From: Rhizobium sp. 9140
GTDB lineage: Bacteria; Pseudomonadota; Alphaproteobacteria; Rhizobiales; Rhizobiaceae
Direction of reading: 5' to 3'
Assembly (NCBI RefSeq): GCF_900067135.1
Contig: NZ_FJUR01000001.1
Coordinates: 3,605,123 to 3,669,122, forward strand
Length of the DNA stretch: 64,000 bases
Below the pieces are notes generated by a model, which was not told the DNA's origin, did not search any database, and worked only from the letters and a program-made list of their open reading frames with translations. Position 1 is the first letter of the stretch; the number at the start of each line of letters is the position of its first letter. This document shows, piece by piece, positions 9,281 to 15,974 of this stretch. The translations under genes and the position numbers were made by a program.

Positions 9281-9702
9281 TCGGTCTCCAGGTAGCGGCT
9301 CGTCTGCCACGTCTGCACATAGACGGTGACACCGTTGCCAAGCGGCGCGGCCTGTGCCGACACCAGTTCGAAAAGGTCGCCTCGGGGATCGACCGACCAG
9401 CCAGCAAGCGCCTGCTCGATCGCGCCCTTCATCGTGTCGAAGTCGAGCGCACGTTGCGCGCCCTGGACGTCAGCATGCCGGCGCAGGACGAGCGCCACGA
9501 GGATCTGCGCGTGCACGAGCTGCTCGAAGCCACCCATCGCCAGCGTGTTAGGCTCGGCCTGCTCGCGGTAAGGGATGACGAAGACGGTCCCGTTCTTTGG
9601 AGCCGTCCCTGCGCTGATCGAGGCAAGATCCTCGACCGGCAGCACGTCGGAAACCGCCGTGCCTAGCTCGCTCTTCAAACGGGTGATGACGGCCGCGATC
9701 AA
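9277..9702 (-). CDS. Mu gp37-like tail terminator/completion protein, copy A
   Basis: 141 aa, beginning MIAAVITRLKSELG and containing a central VFVIPYREQAEPN strand and a C-terminal VTVYVQTWQTSRYLE strand. It follows the DUF1320 (gp36) gene with a 4-nt overlap, the position of Mu gp37 and of the tail terminator in siphophages, which sits on the last tube ring and lets the tail join the head. The copy B protein is identical over most of its length. Confidence 0.65.
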   Translation of the reverse strand: MIAAVITRLKSELGTAVSDVLPVEDLASISAGTAPKNGTVFVIPYREQAEPNTLAMGGFEQLVHAQILVALVLRRHADVQGAQRALDFDTMKGAIEQALAGWSVDPRGDLFELVSAQAAPLGNGVTVYVQTWQTSRYLETE

Positions 9703-10124
9703 AGCCAGCCCTCCATCTTCTCGCGGGAGAAGACGGGTTCGGGCCCATCGACCCGGATGCCGTCCGAGGTGGATTGCGCCGGCGCGATGCCGTCAGCGCC
9801 GGGAAGAGCGATCAGGCCGCGTGCCGCCTGCTGAAGAGCCGCCATCGCATCCTTGTAATCCCGCACCACGTAGTCGGGCGGACCGTTGCGATGCAGATGG
9901 TAGCGCGCGATCGAGACCGCCCAGGTGGACACGATGGCCGCAACGCTCGACAGCGGCAGGCGGAAGCGAACGGCCAGATAGCCGTTCACCGCGTTGTCGG
10001 CATGGGTGAGCGACGCCTCGACGACATCGGGATCCGCAGCGCCGTCCCCGTCGCGATCCGCGACCTGAAGGATTTCATCCAGGCCGGCGCGTTCGATCAG
10101 ATCTTCGAGCGAGGCGTAGTGCAT
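9699..10124 (-). CDS. Head-tail connector, DUF1320 (Mu gp36-like), copy A
   Basis: 141 aa from the ATG at 10,124 (MHYASLEDLIERAG), which overlaps the preceding stop as ATGA; an upstream extension is open but unnecessary. The pattern of a helical N-terminus, DRDGDGAADPD, a LTHADNAVNGYLAVRFRLP helix and a YHLHR motif is typical of DUF1320. In Mu-like phages this protein is the adaptor placed between portal and tail. Confidence 0.85.
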   Translation of the reverse strand: MHYASLEDLIERAGLDEILQVADRDGDGAADPDVVEASLTHADNAVNGYLAVRFRLPLSSVAAIVSTWAVSIARYHLHRNGPPDYVVRDYKDAMAALQQAARGLIALPGADGIAPAQSTSDGIRVDGPEPVFSREKMEGWL

Positions 10125-10990
10125 CAGACTTCGAAGCCCTCGTCCCACGTGGAGGCGATCGCCAGCGTGTCGAGCAGCTCGGCGTGCTCTCCGATAGTCA
10201 GGTCGATCGTGTCGCCGATGTCCTTCAGCACGTTGTTCTGCCGGGTGCGGCCGGTGAGAATGAACCGGCGCTTCTCGTGGGTGTAGGCGGGACGAGCGCC
10301 CTCGACATCGGCAATGCGCGCAACGCGCAGCGCACTGATCTGGGTCTGAAGCTCGGAGGCCATCTTGACCAGATCACCGACGATCTCAGCCGGATCGTCC
10401 ATCGGATGCCAGCCCTGCAGCGGACCGAGGCCGGCGTGCGTGTCGATGGCGCGCAGGAGCGAAAGGCCGACCGTGGCCTTGTCGATCAGATCGTCAATGT
10501 CCGTGCAGCCCGTCATGTCGAGCGCATATTTCAGGGCGCGCAGATCCAGCGCCTCGTTGCTGGTCGCAACCGGGTCGGCCGCACCCGCGACCAGGACAGC
10601 CGTTCCGCCGTCGGTCCCCTGCGGGATGTCCACGACGGCCCCGTCCATGGGACGCGCGGTGACGCCGCCTGCGAGCAGCGCTGGAACCGAGGCGCTCGCC
10701 ACGATCCCACCGGCTTGGATTTTGGACGCCGTGATCGCGTTCGAGGCGAGCTGATCGGCGGTGACCGTCCCATCTCCGATTTCACTGGCGGTGACGGCCT
10801 CCGCTGGGAAACCGCCTATGCTCCCGGTCTGGATGTTCGAGCCATCGATAACGGTCCCGTCCGGCCCGTTCATGCCGGACGGGTCGGATGCTGCCACGGG
10901 AGGAGTGGCGGCATCCAGCGCCGTGCCCAGGACGTCGGTCCCGGTTTCTTCTGCGATCGGCGCGCTGGATGATGTGATCTTCTTGGCCAT
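10124..10990 (-). CDS. Putative head fibre/decoration protein with fibre-type repeats, copy A
   Basis: 288 aa, between the small membrane-protein gene and gp36. The N-terminal third is flexible and low-complexity. Residues about 65-100 carry the short repeat seen in the giant J protein (VTASEIGDG, VTADQLASNA, ITASKIQAGG), a pattern that forms trimeric fibre stalks. The C-terminal half (from about residue 140) is helical and well conserved between copies. Two hairpins precede the gene. A capsid-attached fibre is inferred from the repeat plus position next to the capsid gene; I do not know a named family for the C-terminal half. Confidence 0.5.
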   Translation of the reverse strand: MAKKITSSSAPIAEETGTDVLGTALDAATPPVAASDPSGMNGPDGTVIDGSNIQTGSIGGFPAEAVTASEIGDGTVTADQLASNAITASKIQAGGIVASASVPALLAGGVTARPMDGAVVDIPQGTDGGTAVLVAGAADPVATSNEALDLRALKYALDMTGCTDIDDLIDKATVGLSLLRAIDTHAGLGPLQGWHPMDDPAEIVGDLVKMASELQTQISALRVARIADVEGARPAYTHEKRRFILTGRTRQNNVLKDIGDTIDLTIGEHAELLDTLAIASTWDEGFEV

Positions 10991-11040
10991 GAACGGTTTC
11001 CCTTCGAGCTTTCGGAAAGGAACCGGCCATCCGGTCCCTT

Positions 11041-11072
11041 TCGAAAAGCTCCGGCCGATTGCGCGGCCGGAG
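11041..11072 (-). terminator. Intrinsic terminator-like hairpin inside the late operon, copy A
   Basis: On the minus strand CTCCGGCCG and CGGCCGGAG form a 9-bp stem with a 6-nt loop, followed by CTTTTCG. A second imperfect hairpin follows at about 11,012-11,043. Both lie between the small membrane protein and the head-fibre-like gene and could lower expression downstream of the capsid gene. The same structure is at 56,036-56,067 in copy B. Confidence 0.5.
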
Positions 11073-11095
11073 TTCAGTCATTCCCGCCGCCCGCC

Positions 11096-11347
11096 TTAGC
11101 GAGCGGTCAGGCTGAGACCATGCGTGCGGTAGCTGTGGCGGTAGACGGGCTTCAGGGCATCGATGACGAGGAACACGACGACGCCGAAGATCGGGGCCAT
11201 CACGATGAGCGCGGCGGCCGAGGGCGTGTCCCGCAAAAACGTCATGGCAAGCTTGATGACCGGATAGGCGACGTAGACAGCTGCGCTGACGATGGCGAAA
11301 ACCACGGCGCCGATGACGGAAAAGCTGGATCGGAGACAATATTTCAT
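11096..11347 (-). CDS. Small two-helix membrane protein in the capsid cluster, copy A
   Basis: 83 aa starting MKYCLRSSFSVIG. Two hydrophobic stretches (residues about 8-31 and 44-62) predict two transmembrane helices, with a basic C-terminus (KPVYRHSYRTHG). It lies directly downstream of the major capsid gene and is virtually unchanged in copy B, so it is under selection. A membrane protein here is unusual; it could be a pinholin-like or superinfection-exclusion factor, but I cannot assign a function. Confidence 0.6.
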   Translation of the reverse strand: MKYCLRSSFSVIGAVVFAIVSAAVYVAYPVIKLAMTFLRDTPSAAALIVMAPIFGVVVFLVIDALKPVYRHSYRTHGLSLTAR

Positions 11348-11424
11348 GCTGGTCCCTTCGGGCGTTATCCTCCGGCCGGCTGGCCGAAGGGAGAGCGTGG
11401 CCTGACGGTCAGGCCGAGGCCAAC

Positions 11425-12360
11425 TCAGGCGGCGACATTCTGGAAGAAGTAGCCAAGCTCCGGAGCCGACACGACTTCGGCAACGCTTTCGCCGGAGCGC
11501 ACACGGCGCGATCCGCGAAGGCCGATCTTCGGCTCGTCCATCGAGCCGGCAACGCGGTTGCCGAACTGAGCCGTCCAGCCCCATGTCGGCACTTCGCCCA
11601 TGCTCGACACGATCTTCTCGCGACGGATCAGGGCGCAATGCTTGCCCCAGAGGCGGTAGCGCACTGCCGGCTGGCCCGGACGAGCTGCATTGGCAAATCC
11701 GGAGCCGACGACGATGTCATCAAGTTCGAGGAGATCGGCGACAGCACGCTTGTCGGCGAGACCATCGGCAACGCCGGATGTCGTGAGTGCCCGCAGAACG
11801 TTCGGGTTCTGGCGCATCTGCGACCAAGCCAGCCGGCCCATGACAGCAACGTTCGCACGCATGACCATGCTGTCGAGCGCATCCGTGACGGCGCGGATCG
11901 GCTTGCTGTCAGCGTGGCTCCACTGAGAAGCGCCGGTCAGAACCTCGCGGTTTGCGAGCGGATAGGTCAGCGGGTTGAACGTCTTGTCGGCAACGCGCTT
12001 CTCGCGATCCAGCTCGACGATGTTGGTCAGCTGCTGGACGGCGAAAGCTTCCGGGTCGTAACCGGCCGGCGCCTGCATGATGTCGGCGATCGGAATGATG
12101 GCGTCCTGGCCGTAGTCGGCCGTGGCGGCCGTCACTTCCGTGCCGCCGAACTCCATGATGTTCGGCTCGGACTTACGGCCGACCTTGGTGTCAGGGATCG
12201 TGATCGTCTGGTCGAAGCCGAAGACCATGTACTTAAAGGTCTCAGCCGTCAGACGCGGCTCGAGGCGAGGCATGACCTGATCGGCGATCAGTTCCCCATT
12301 CTTGAAGGCAACGGCGATGCCGGTCAGAACCGGATCGACGGGAAACGGCTGTCCAGCCAT
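11425..12360 (-). CDS. Major capsid protein, copy A
   Basis: 311 aa, following the protease/scaffold and the DUF2190 gene, the standard order in Mu-like siphophages. The sequence has the N-terminal arm (VDPVLTGIAVAFKNGELIADQVMP split by helices), a central E-loop-like beta segment and the typical DLLELDDIVVGSG and WGKHCALIRRE motifs of this capsid family, which adopts the HK97 fold. Copies A and B differ at a handful of residues, mostly in a loop around residues 145-160 and at residue 78. Confidence 0.88.
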   Translation of the reverse strand: MAGQPFPVDPVLTGIAVAFKNGELIADQVMPRLEPRLTAETFKYMVFGFDQTITIPDTKVGRKSEPNIMEFGGTEVTAATADYGQDAIIPIADIMQAPAGYDPEAFAVQQLTNIVELDREKRVADKTFNPLTYPLANREVLTGASQWSHADSKPIRAVTDALDSMVMRANVAVMGRLAWSQMRQNPNVLRALTTSGVADGLADKRAVADLLELDDIVVGSGFANAARPGQPAVRYRLWGKHCALIRREKIVSSMGEVPTWGWTAQFGNRVAGSMDEPKIGLRGSRRVRSGESVAEVVSAPELGYFFQNVAA

Positions 12361-12393
12361 ACGTAAGTGCTCCTGCGGGTGTCGATCCGGGCC

Positions 12394-12765
12394 TTAGCCC
12401 TGGATGCGATGGGGGTTGATGAAGGCCTTGGCGATGTCGCCAGCAACGCCGCTTGTAAGGACGCGACCGACGATGAAGTGGTTGACGCCCGCGCCGGGTG
12501 CGGCGGCAACGGCCTTGCCACTAGCGTCTGCCGTGATGCCGGCGCCGGGTGCGACCGTGCCGCCGACGACGACTTCGGCCGGGCCGAACAGCACGACATC
12601 GACGCGCTGGCCGATCTTGGCGCCGTTCGGGTAATCGACGACGCCGGCGATCACGTCGGTTGGCGCCGTCGCCAGCGCGACCTCGCCATCGTTGGCGGTG
12701 AACTTGACCTGGGCGCGATGGGCAAGATCGGTCGAGGCGATGAAGGCTTTGATGAACGGGTTCAT
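12394..12765 (-). CDS. Capsid cement/decoration protein, DUF2190, copy A
   Basis: 123 aa, with the Gly/Ala/Val-rich beta character of DUF2190 proteins: VDVVLFGPAEVVVGGTV in the middle and a GVNHFIVGRVLTSG strand near the end. These trimeric proteins bind the outside of the capsid and stabilise it. It lies between the protease/scaffold and capsid genes, as in many Mu-like phages. The gene is free-standing, with gaps of 10 and 33 nt to its neighbours. Confidence 0.8.
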   Translation of the reverse strand: MNPFIKAFIASTDLAHRAQVKFTANDGEVALATAPTDVIAGVVDYPNGAKIGQRVDVVLFGPAEVVVGGTVAPGAGITADASGKAVAAAPGAGVNHFIVGRVLTSGVAGDIAKAFINPHRIQG

Positions 12766-12775
12766 GCGGCGGTCC

Positions 12776-13234
12776 TCAGCGGCGGTTCTTCAGGCGCATC
12801 GCAGCCGTGGCGGGATCGATGTCCTCGCCGCGTTCCTTCGCAGCCTTGATTTCGGTCTGGATCGCGATGGCGACCTGATTGCTGTCCGAAAAGTCCGGAC
12901 CATTGCCGTTCGCCAGTTCCGTTGTTTCGACGGGCACGGGCAGCTTTTCGAGCAACTCGCGGAAGGCGCCGCGCGGCGATGTCGTCTTCTGAGCGCCGGC
13001 TTCCGAAAAGGTCAGCACGTCGTCGGACATTTCCGAGAACAGCGCGATCGCGGTGTCCTTCAGCCCGATCGGCAGACGGCCGGCTGCGATGACACCTTCG
13101 ACGAACGCGCTGTCAGCCGCAGCCTGGGCCTTGGTGTTGGCCTCGGAGAAGGTCGTTTCGCGCGCCTTGATGGCGGCCTCACGAGCGTCGAGTTCGGCAA
13201 GCCGCTCGGCCTCCGTCTTCTGGACGTTGGTCAT
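12776..13234 (-). CDS. Internal-start scaffold protein (Mu Z-like), copy A
   Basis: An in-frame ATG (13,232-13,234; MTNVQKTEAERL) begins exactly at the coiled-coil half of the protease gene. It is preceded by AAGGA with a 7-nt spacer (13,242-13,246), a better ribosome site than that of the full gene. It would give a 152-aa free scaffold, as in Mu, where Z is made from inside I. The site is conserved in copy B. Expression is inferred. Confidence 0.6.
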   Translation of the reverse strand: MTNVQKTEAERLAELDAREAAIKARETTFSEANTKAQAAADSAFVEGVIAAGRLPIGLKDTAIALFSEMSDDVLTFSEAGAQKTTSPRGAFRELLEKLPVPVETTELANGNGPDFSDSNQVAIAIQTEIKAAKERGEDIDPATAAMRLKNRR

Positions 13235-13891
13235 GGAAAGATCCTTGGTGGTTTCAGAGAAGGTCGGCCGCACCTCTTCCTCGCGCGCTTCAGCACGCAT
13301 GGAGGCGGCGTTTTCGTTGATCTGGTCGATCTCGTATTGCGGGATGATCCGATCGGCGGTCGCGATGTCGGCCGTCTCGATGAAGTAGTCGCGCATGCCC
13401 CGGAAGAGCCGGCCGATGCTGTCCATCGTCCAGGCGGTGCGCCAAGGCGTCTCGGCAAACTCCAGCACGAGATCCGTCGCTTCCGCGAACTCGATGCCGG
13501 CCAGACCTTTGACGGCCGGTGGCTCGGCGCCGAGGAAGCCGACATGACGAAGATGGTAGGAGCCCGGCGTCGGGTTGCCGGGTGCGGCCGGATCGTAGAG
13601 CGCAGCCGACACCTTCAGGAACTTGCCGTCTCGCACCATCTCGGAAAAGGACGGGTCGAGGCGATCGGGTTCGGCGACGAGGCGTCCGTCTTTCACCGAC
13701 AGCGCCTTCACCCAGCCGAAAGCCGGCGCGTTCGTCTTCGGATGACCGACAACGATCGGCGCCTGATGGTTGGCCGGATCGTAAGAGGAGGCGATCGCCG
13801 CAACATCGGCGTCGGAGAAGGTGATCGCCTTCCCCTGCGTCGAAACATGGCTGCCGGTTTTGAAGATTTCGAACGGTTTCATGCCCGGCAT
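12776..13891 (-). CDS. Prohead protease/scaffold (Mu gpI-like), copy A
   Basis: 371 aa. The N-terminal half resembles the Mu I protease family: IVVGHPKTNAPAFGWVK, LVAEPDRLDP and YHLRHVGFLGAEPPAVKGL (His/Ser-type prohead protease motifs). The C-terminal half is a charged coiled coil of scaffold type ending in TAAMRLKNRR. The protease matures the prohead and the coiled coil directs capsid assembly. The 217-nt spacer upstream (13,892-14,108) contains no convincing gene, only two very short reading frames (7 and 12 codons) kept in both copies. Confidence 0.85.
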   Translation of the reverse strand: MPGMKPFEIFKTGSHVSTQGKAITFSDADVAAIASSYDPANHQAPIVVGHPKTNAPAFGWVKALSVKDGRLVAEPDRLDPSFSEMVRDGKFLKVSAALYDPAAPGNPTPGSYHLRHVGFLGAEPPAVKGLAGIEFAEATDLVLEFAETPWRTAWTMDSIGRLFRGMRDYFIETADIATADRIIPQYEIDQINENAASMRAEAREEEVRPTFSETTKDLSMTNVQKTEAERLAELDAREAAIKARETTFSEANTKAQAAADSAFVEGVIAAGRLPIGLKDTAIALFSEMSDDVLTFSEAGAQKTTSPRGAFRELLEKLPVPVETTELANGNGPDFSDSNQVAIAIQTEIKAAKERGEDIDPATAAMRLKNRR

Positions 13892-14108
13892 CTAAGCCAA
13901 GGCGTGCCCCGCCGTCGGGACCGCGAAATCGCACACCGAGGAACAAAGGCTGGAAATCGGGACGGGAGGGCGGCAGCGCATGCCGGACACGATCTTCAGA
14001 TCGTTTTCAAAGCCGTTTCAAAGCCCTCTGGCGCGTTTGAACAGCCTGTGCGCCATCACCGGGCCTTAAAGCGCACCATTGGCCTCCTGAGGCCGTTTTG
14101 CAAGCACG

Positions 14109-14609
14109 CTATTTCTGCTCGATCGCATCGACGAAGTGATCCTTGACGATATCGAGGATAGCCGTAATCGACGCCTCGTTGAACCCGAGGAATTGCCGCT
14201 TGGGGATTTTCACGCTCTGAACCTTGAACGTCTGTCCGCCCATCGAGAACACCAGCGCCTCGGCTGTCTTCGGTCGGATCGTTCCGCCCTCATTGTGAAT
14301 CCGCGCATAGACTTCGTTCGAGCCGATCTCGACGCCGTCGCCGGCGAGCTGCCACACGATCTGGGAAAGGCTGCGCGTCTCACCCCGCAGGATGCCTGGG
14401 CCCTTCTTCGTCTTGGCATAGAGCGGATTGAGCGCGACCCACGGCGCGCCGTTCGGATCCTTCTGGTCGATGAAGCGGCGCCGAGTGACCTTGGCTTCGA
14501 ACTCGCCGATGTTCTTCAGCACAGGCTTGATGTTGCCCGCCGCTGCAAGCAGCCGTGCCAGCGCATCATTGATGGAGGCATCGTCGATCGTGATAGTCGC
14601 AGCGGTCAT
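14109..14609 (-). CDS. Virion morphogenesis protein (Mu gpG/gp31-like), copy A
   Basis: 166 aa of the phage virion morphogenesis (gpG) family: an N-terminal ITIDDASINDALARLLAA helix, a TRRRFIDQKDPNGAPW motif, ARIHNEGG and a C-terminal IPKRQFLGF motif, which are the family's hallmarks. It helps late head or tail assembly in Mu and P2. The gene is separated from the upstream minor head gene by 120 nt that hold a candidate plus-strand small RNA. Confidence 0.87.
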   Translation of the reverse strand: MTAATITIDDASINDALARLLAAAGNIKPVLKNIGEFEAKVTRRRFIDQKDPNGAPWVALNPLYAKTKKGPGILRGETRSLSQIVWQLAGDGVEIGSNEVYARIHNEGGTIRPKTAEALVFSMGGQTFKVQSVKIPKRQFLGFNEASITAILDIVKDHFVDAIEQK

Positions 14610-14621
14610 TGCGTCGTCCCG

Positions 14622-14659
14622 TTGTTCTGCTCGGCTGCCAGTGCTATATTCTGGCTGTT
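14622..14659 (+). promoter_or_regulatory. Candidate sigma70 promoter with palindrome over the -10, copy A
   Basis: TTGTTC (14,622-14,627), a 17-nt spacer and TATATT (14,645-14,650) make a good plus-strand promoter in an otherwise minus-strand operon. An inverted repeat with arms at 14,633-14,641 and 14,651-14,659 brackets the -10 box; it is imperfect here but perfect (9-bp arms) in copy B, suggesting an operator. Confidence 0.5.
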
Positions 14660-14731
14660 GGTTGATCGAGGCGCCGGAGCCCTCCGTAGATCATCTGACG
14701 CAAAGCGCGCCCCGGCAGGCGCGCTTTTTCT
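14657..14731 (+). ncRNA. Candidate small RNA in the gpG-gp30 spacer, copy A
   Basis: About 75 nt from the predicted start of the promoter at 14,622-14,650 to an intrinsic terminator. The body contains TGATC and GATCA arms enclosing CGGAG/CTCCG, exposing a CCCTCC stretch complementary to Shine-Dalgarno sequences. It has no meaningful reading frame. Promoter, body and terminator are conserved in copy B with few changes. Existence as a transcript is inferred. Confidence 0.45.
14702..14729 (+). terminator. Rho-independent terminator of the candidate small RNA, copy A
   Basis: AAAGCGCGCC and GGCGCGCTTT form a perfect 10-bp stem with a 6-nt loop, and the stem runs into five T on the plus strand. 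It ends at the stop codon of the minus-strand gp30 gene. On the minus strand no T run follows. Confidence 0.7.
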
Positions 14732-15974
14732 ATTCAGCCCGTCGAAACAGAAGCGCACCACGCCGGTAATTCTGAAGGTAATCGTCCTTCGTATCGAAGC
14801 CGGTCACGGCCACCCAGCCCCTGTTGGTCCATTCGAAACGCACGAACAAGGCGCGGCCATCGGGCAGGATGATCCGCTTCAGGTAGGCACGGCGCAAGAC
14901 CACGCCACTTCTCATGGTCGCCCAATCCACCCAGATCTCGTCTGGCGCGATGATGGTATCGGCCAGCAGCTTGGCGTACTGGCCTCGGCCGCGTTTGTCG
15001 CTCTTCAGGCCGACGACGGTCCCGTCCGGCATGCGCTGCTCGAACAGGGACCGGCTGATGGTGATGAGCCCTCCGGACTTGTCGCGGAACGGGCCTTCGT
15101 CCTTCTTCAGGTTGAACCGCTTCAGGAAGCCCTCGACATAGGCTTTCGGCTCAAGCCCCTCCGGCATCAGGTCGCGGCTCTTGGCGGCGGTCGGCTCCGG
15201 GAGATCCGGCAGGTTGACCGGCGCCGGCGTATCCGGCCGATACGCTGGCAGCGGCTCTCGCAGCTCGGTTGGCACAACACCGTCGAGCCACTCCTTGCCG
15301 ACGTTGTATTCCCAGCCGCGATCGATGCCGCCGATCCGCTCTTCCTTCTCCCCGGTGCGAGGATCGATACCGTCATACCTGACCAGCTCGGGCGACTCGT
15401 CCGGCGCATCCTTGCCGAGCGCTTGCATCTCGCGTCGGGACAGAGCCTCGACATCGCAACCGCATCCCCAGCCATTCGGCGGGTAGATGCGGTCCCAGAT
15501 CGGATCGGTTGCGGCCCAGACCTTGCCGTCCCAGGCAAGGTGCTGAAGACGCGGATGCAGCGCGCCGGAATGGACGTACTGCCAGTAGGGCCGATACTTC
15601 AGGACATCGGGATCTGTGAGCTGCTTATAGCGCCCGGCCATATAGCTGGTGCGCATGTTTGTCGTGTAGATGATCCGCGCGCGCCATGCGCGCCGCTCGC
15701 CATCCGTCGATCCACGCGCATTAAAGAGCCAGCCCGTGCGATCGACGATGGCGTCAAAGTCCTTTTGAAACTCTTTGAAGCCCGTTCCCTGGACACGCGC
15801 TTTCTCGATCGCCGCCCGGAAATCTCCCAGCATGTCATCCCGCGTGACGCCGGCGACAGAAAAGCCGCGGACATGGGCTCCATGCTTCAGATCGTCATAG
15901 CGCCTGGTGGGCAGGTTGACCTTGCCGGCGACGAAGTCGATTGCCTCCTGAAACGGGATCTGCTCACCGGCCAT
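14730..15974 (-). CDS. Minor head protein (Mu gpF/gp30-like) with C-terminal PBECR nuclease-like domain, copy A
   Basis: 414 aa. Residues 1-230 form the Mu F / SPP1 gp7 head morphogenesis domain (RARIIYTTNMRTSYMAGRY, YRPYWQYVHSGALHPRLQH, PPNGWGCGCDVEALS). After a Pro-rich linker the last 120 residues (KSDKRGRGQYAKLLADTI, IWVDWATMRSGV, RRAYLKRIIL, FVRFEWTNRGWVAVTGF) resemble phage-barnase-EndoU-colicin-RelE-like nuclease domains fused to such proteins. The head part joins portal and capsid; the tail part may be an RNase delivered or used inside the cell. It overlaps the portal gene by 11 nt. Confidence 0.8.
   Translation of the reverse strand: MAGEQIPFQEAIDFVAGKVNLPTRRYDDLKHGAHVRGFSVAGVTRDDMLGDFRAAIEKARVQGTGFKEFQKDFDAIVDRTGWLFNARGSTDGERRAWRARIIYTTNMRTSYMAGRYKQLTDPDVLKYRPYWQYVHSGALHPRLQHLAWDGKVWAATDPIWDRIYPPNGWGCGCDVEALSRREMQALGKDAPDESPELVRYDGIDPRTGEKEERIGGIDRGWEYNVGKEWLDGVVPTELREPLPAYRPDTPAPVNLPDLPEPTAAKSRDLMPEGLEPKAYVEGFLKRFNLKKDEGPFRDKSGGLITISRSLFEQRMPDGTVVGLKSDKRGRGQYAKLLADTIIAPDEIWVDWATMRSGVVLRRAYLKRIILPDGRALFVRFEWTNRGWVAVTGFDTKDDYLQNYRRGALLFRRAE

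Noticed and set aside
13290..13946. Alternative 218-codon minus-strand frame over the protease gene
   Set aside because: Out of frame with the conserved protease; its translation is Arg/Gly-rich low complexity.
13892..14108. A Mor-type element (TGCGATTTCGC, about 13,923-13,933) as a second late promoter before the protease gene
   Set aside because: The only -10-like sequence downstream overlaps the protease start codon, and the same 11-mer also occurs inside the tape-measure gene, so it is not specific.
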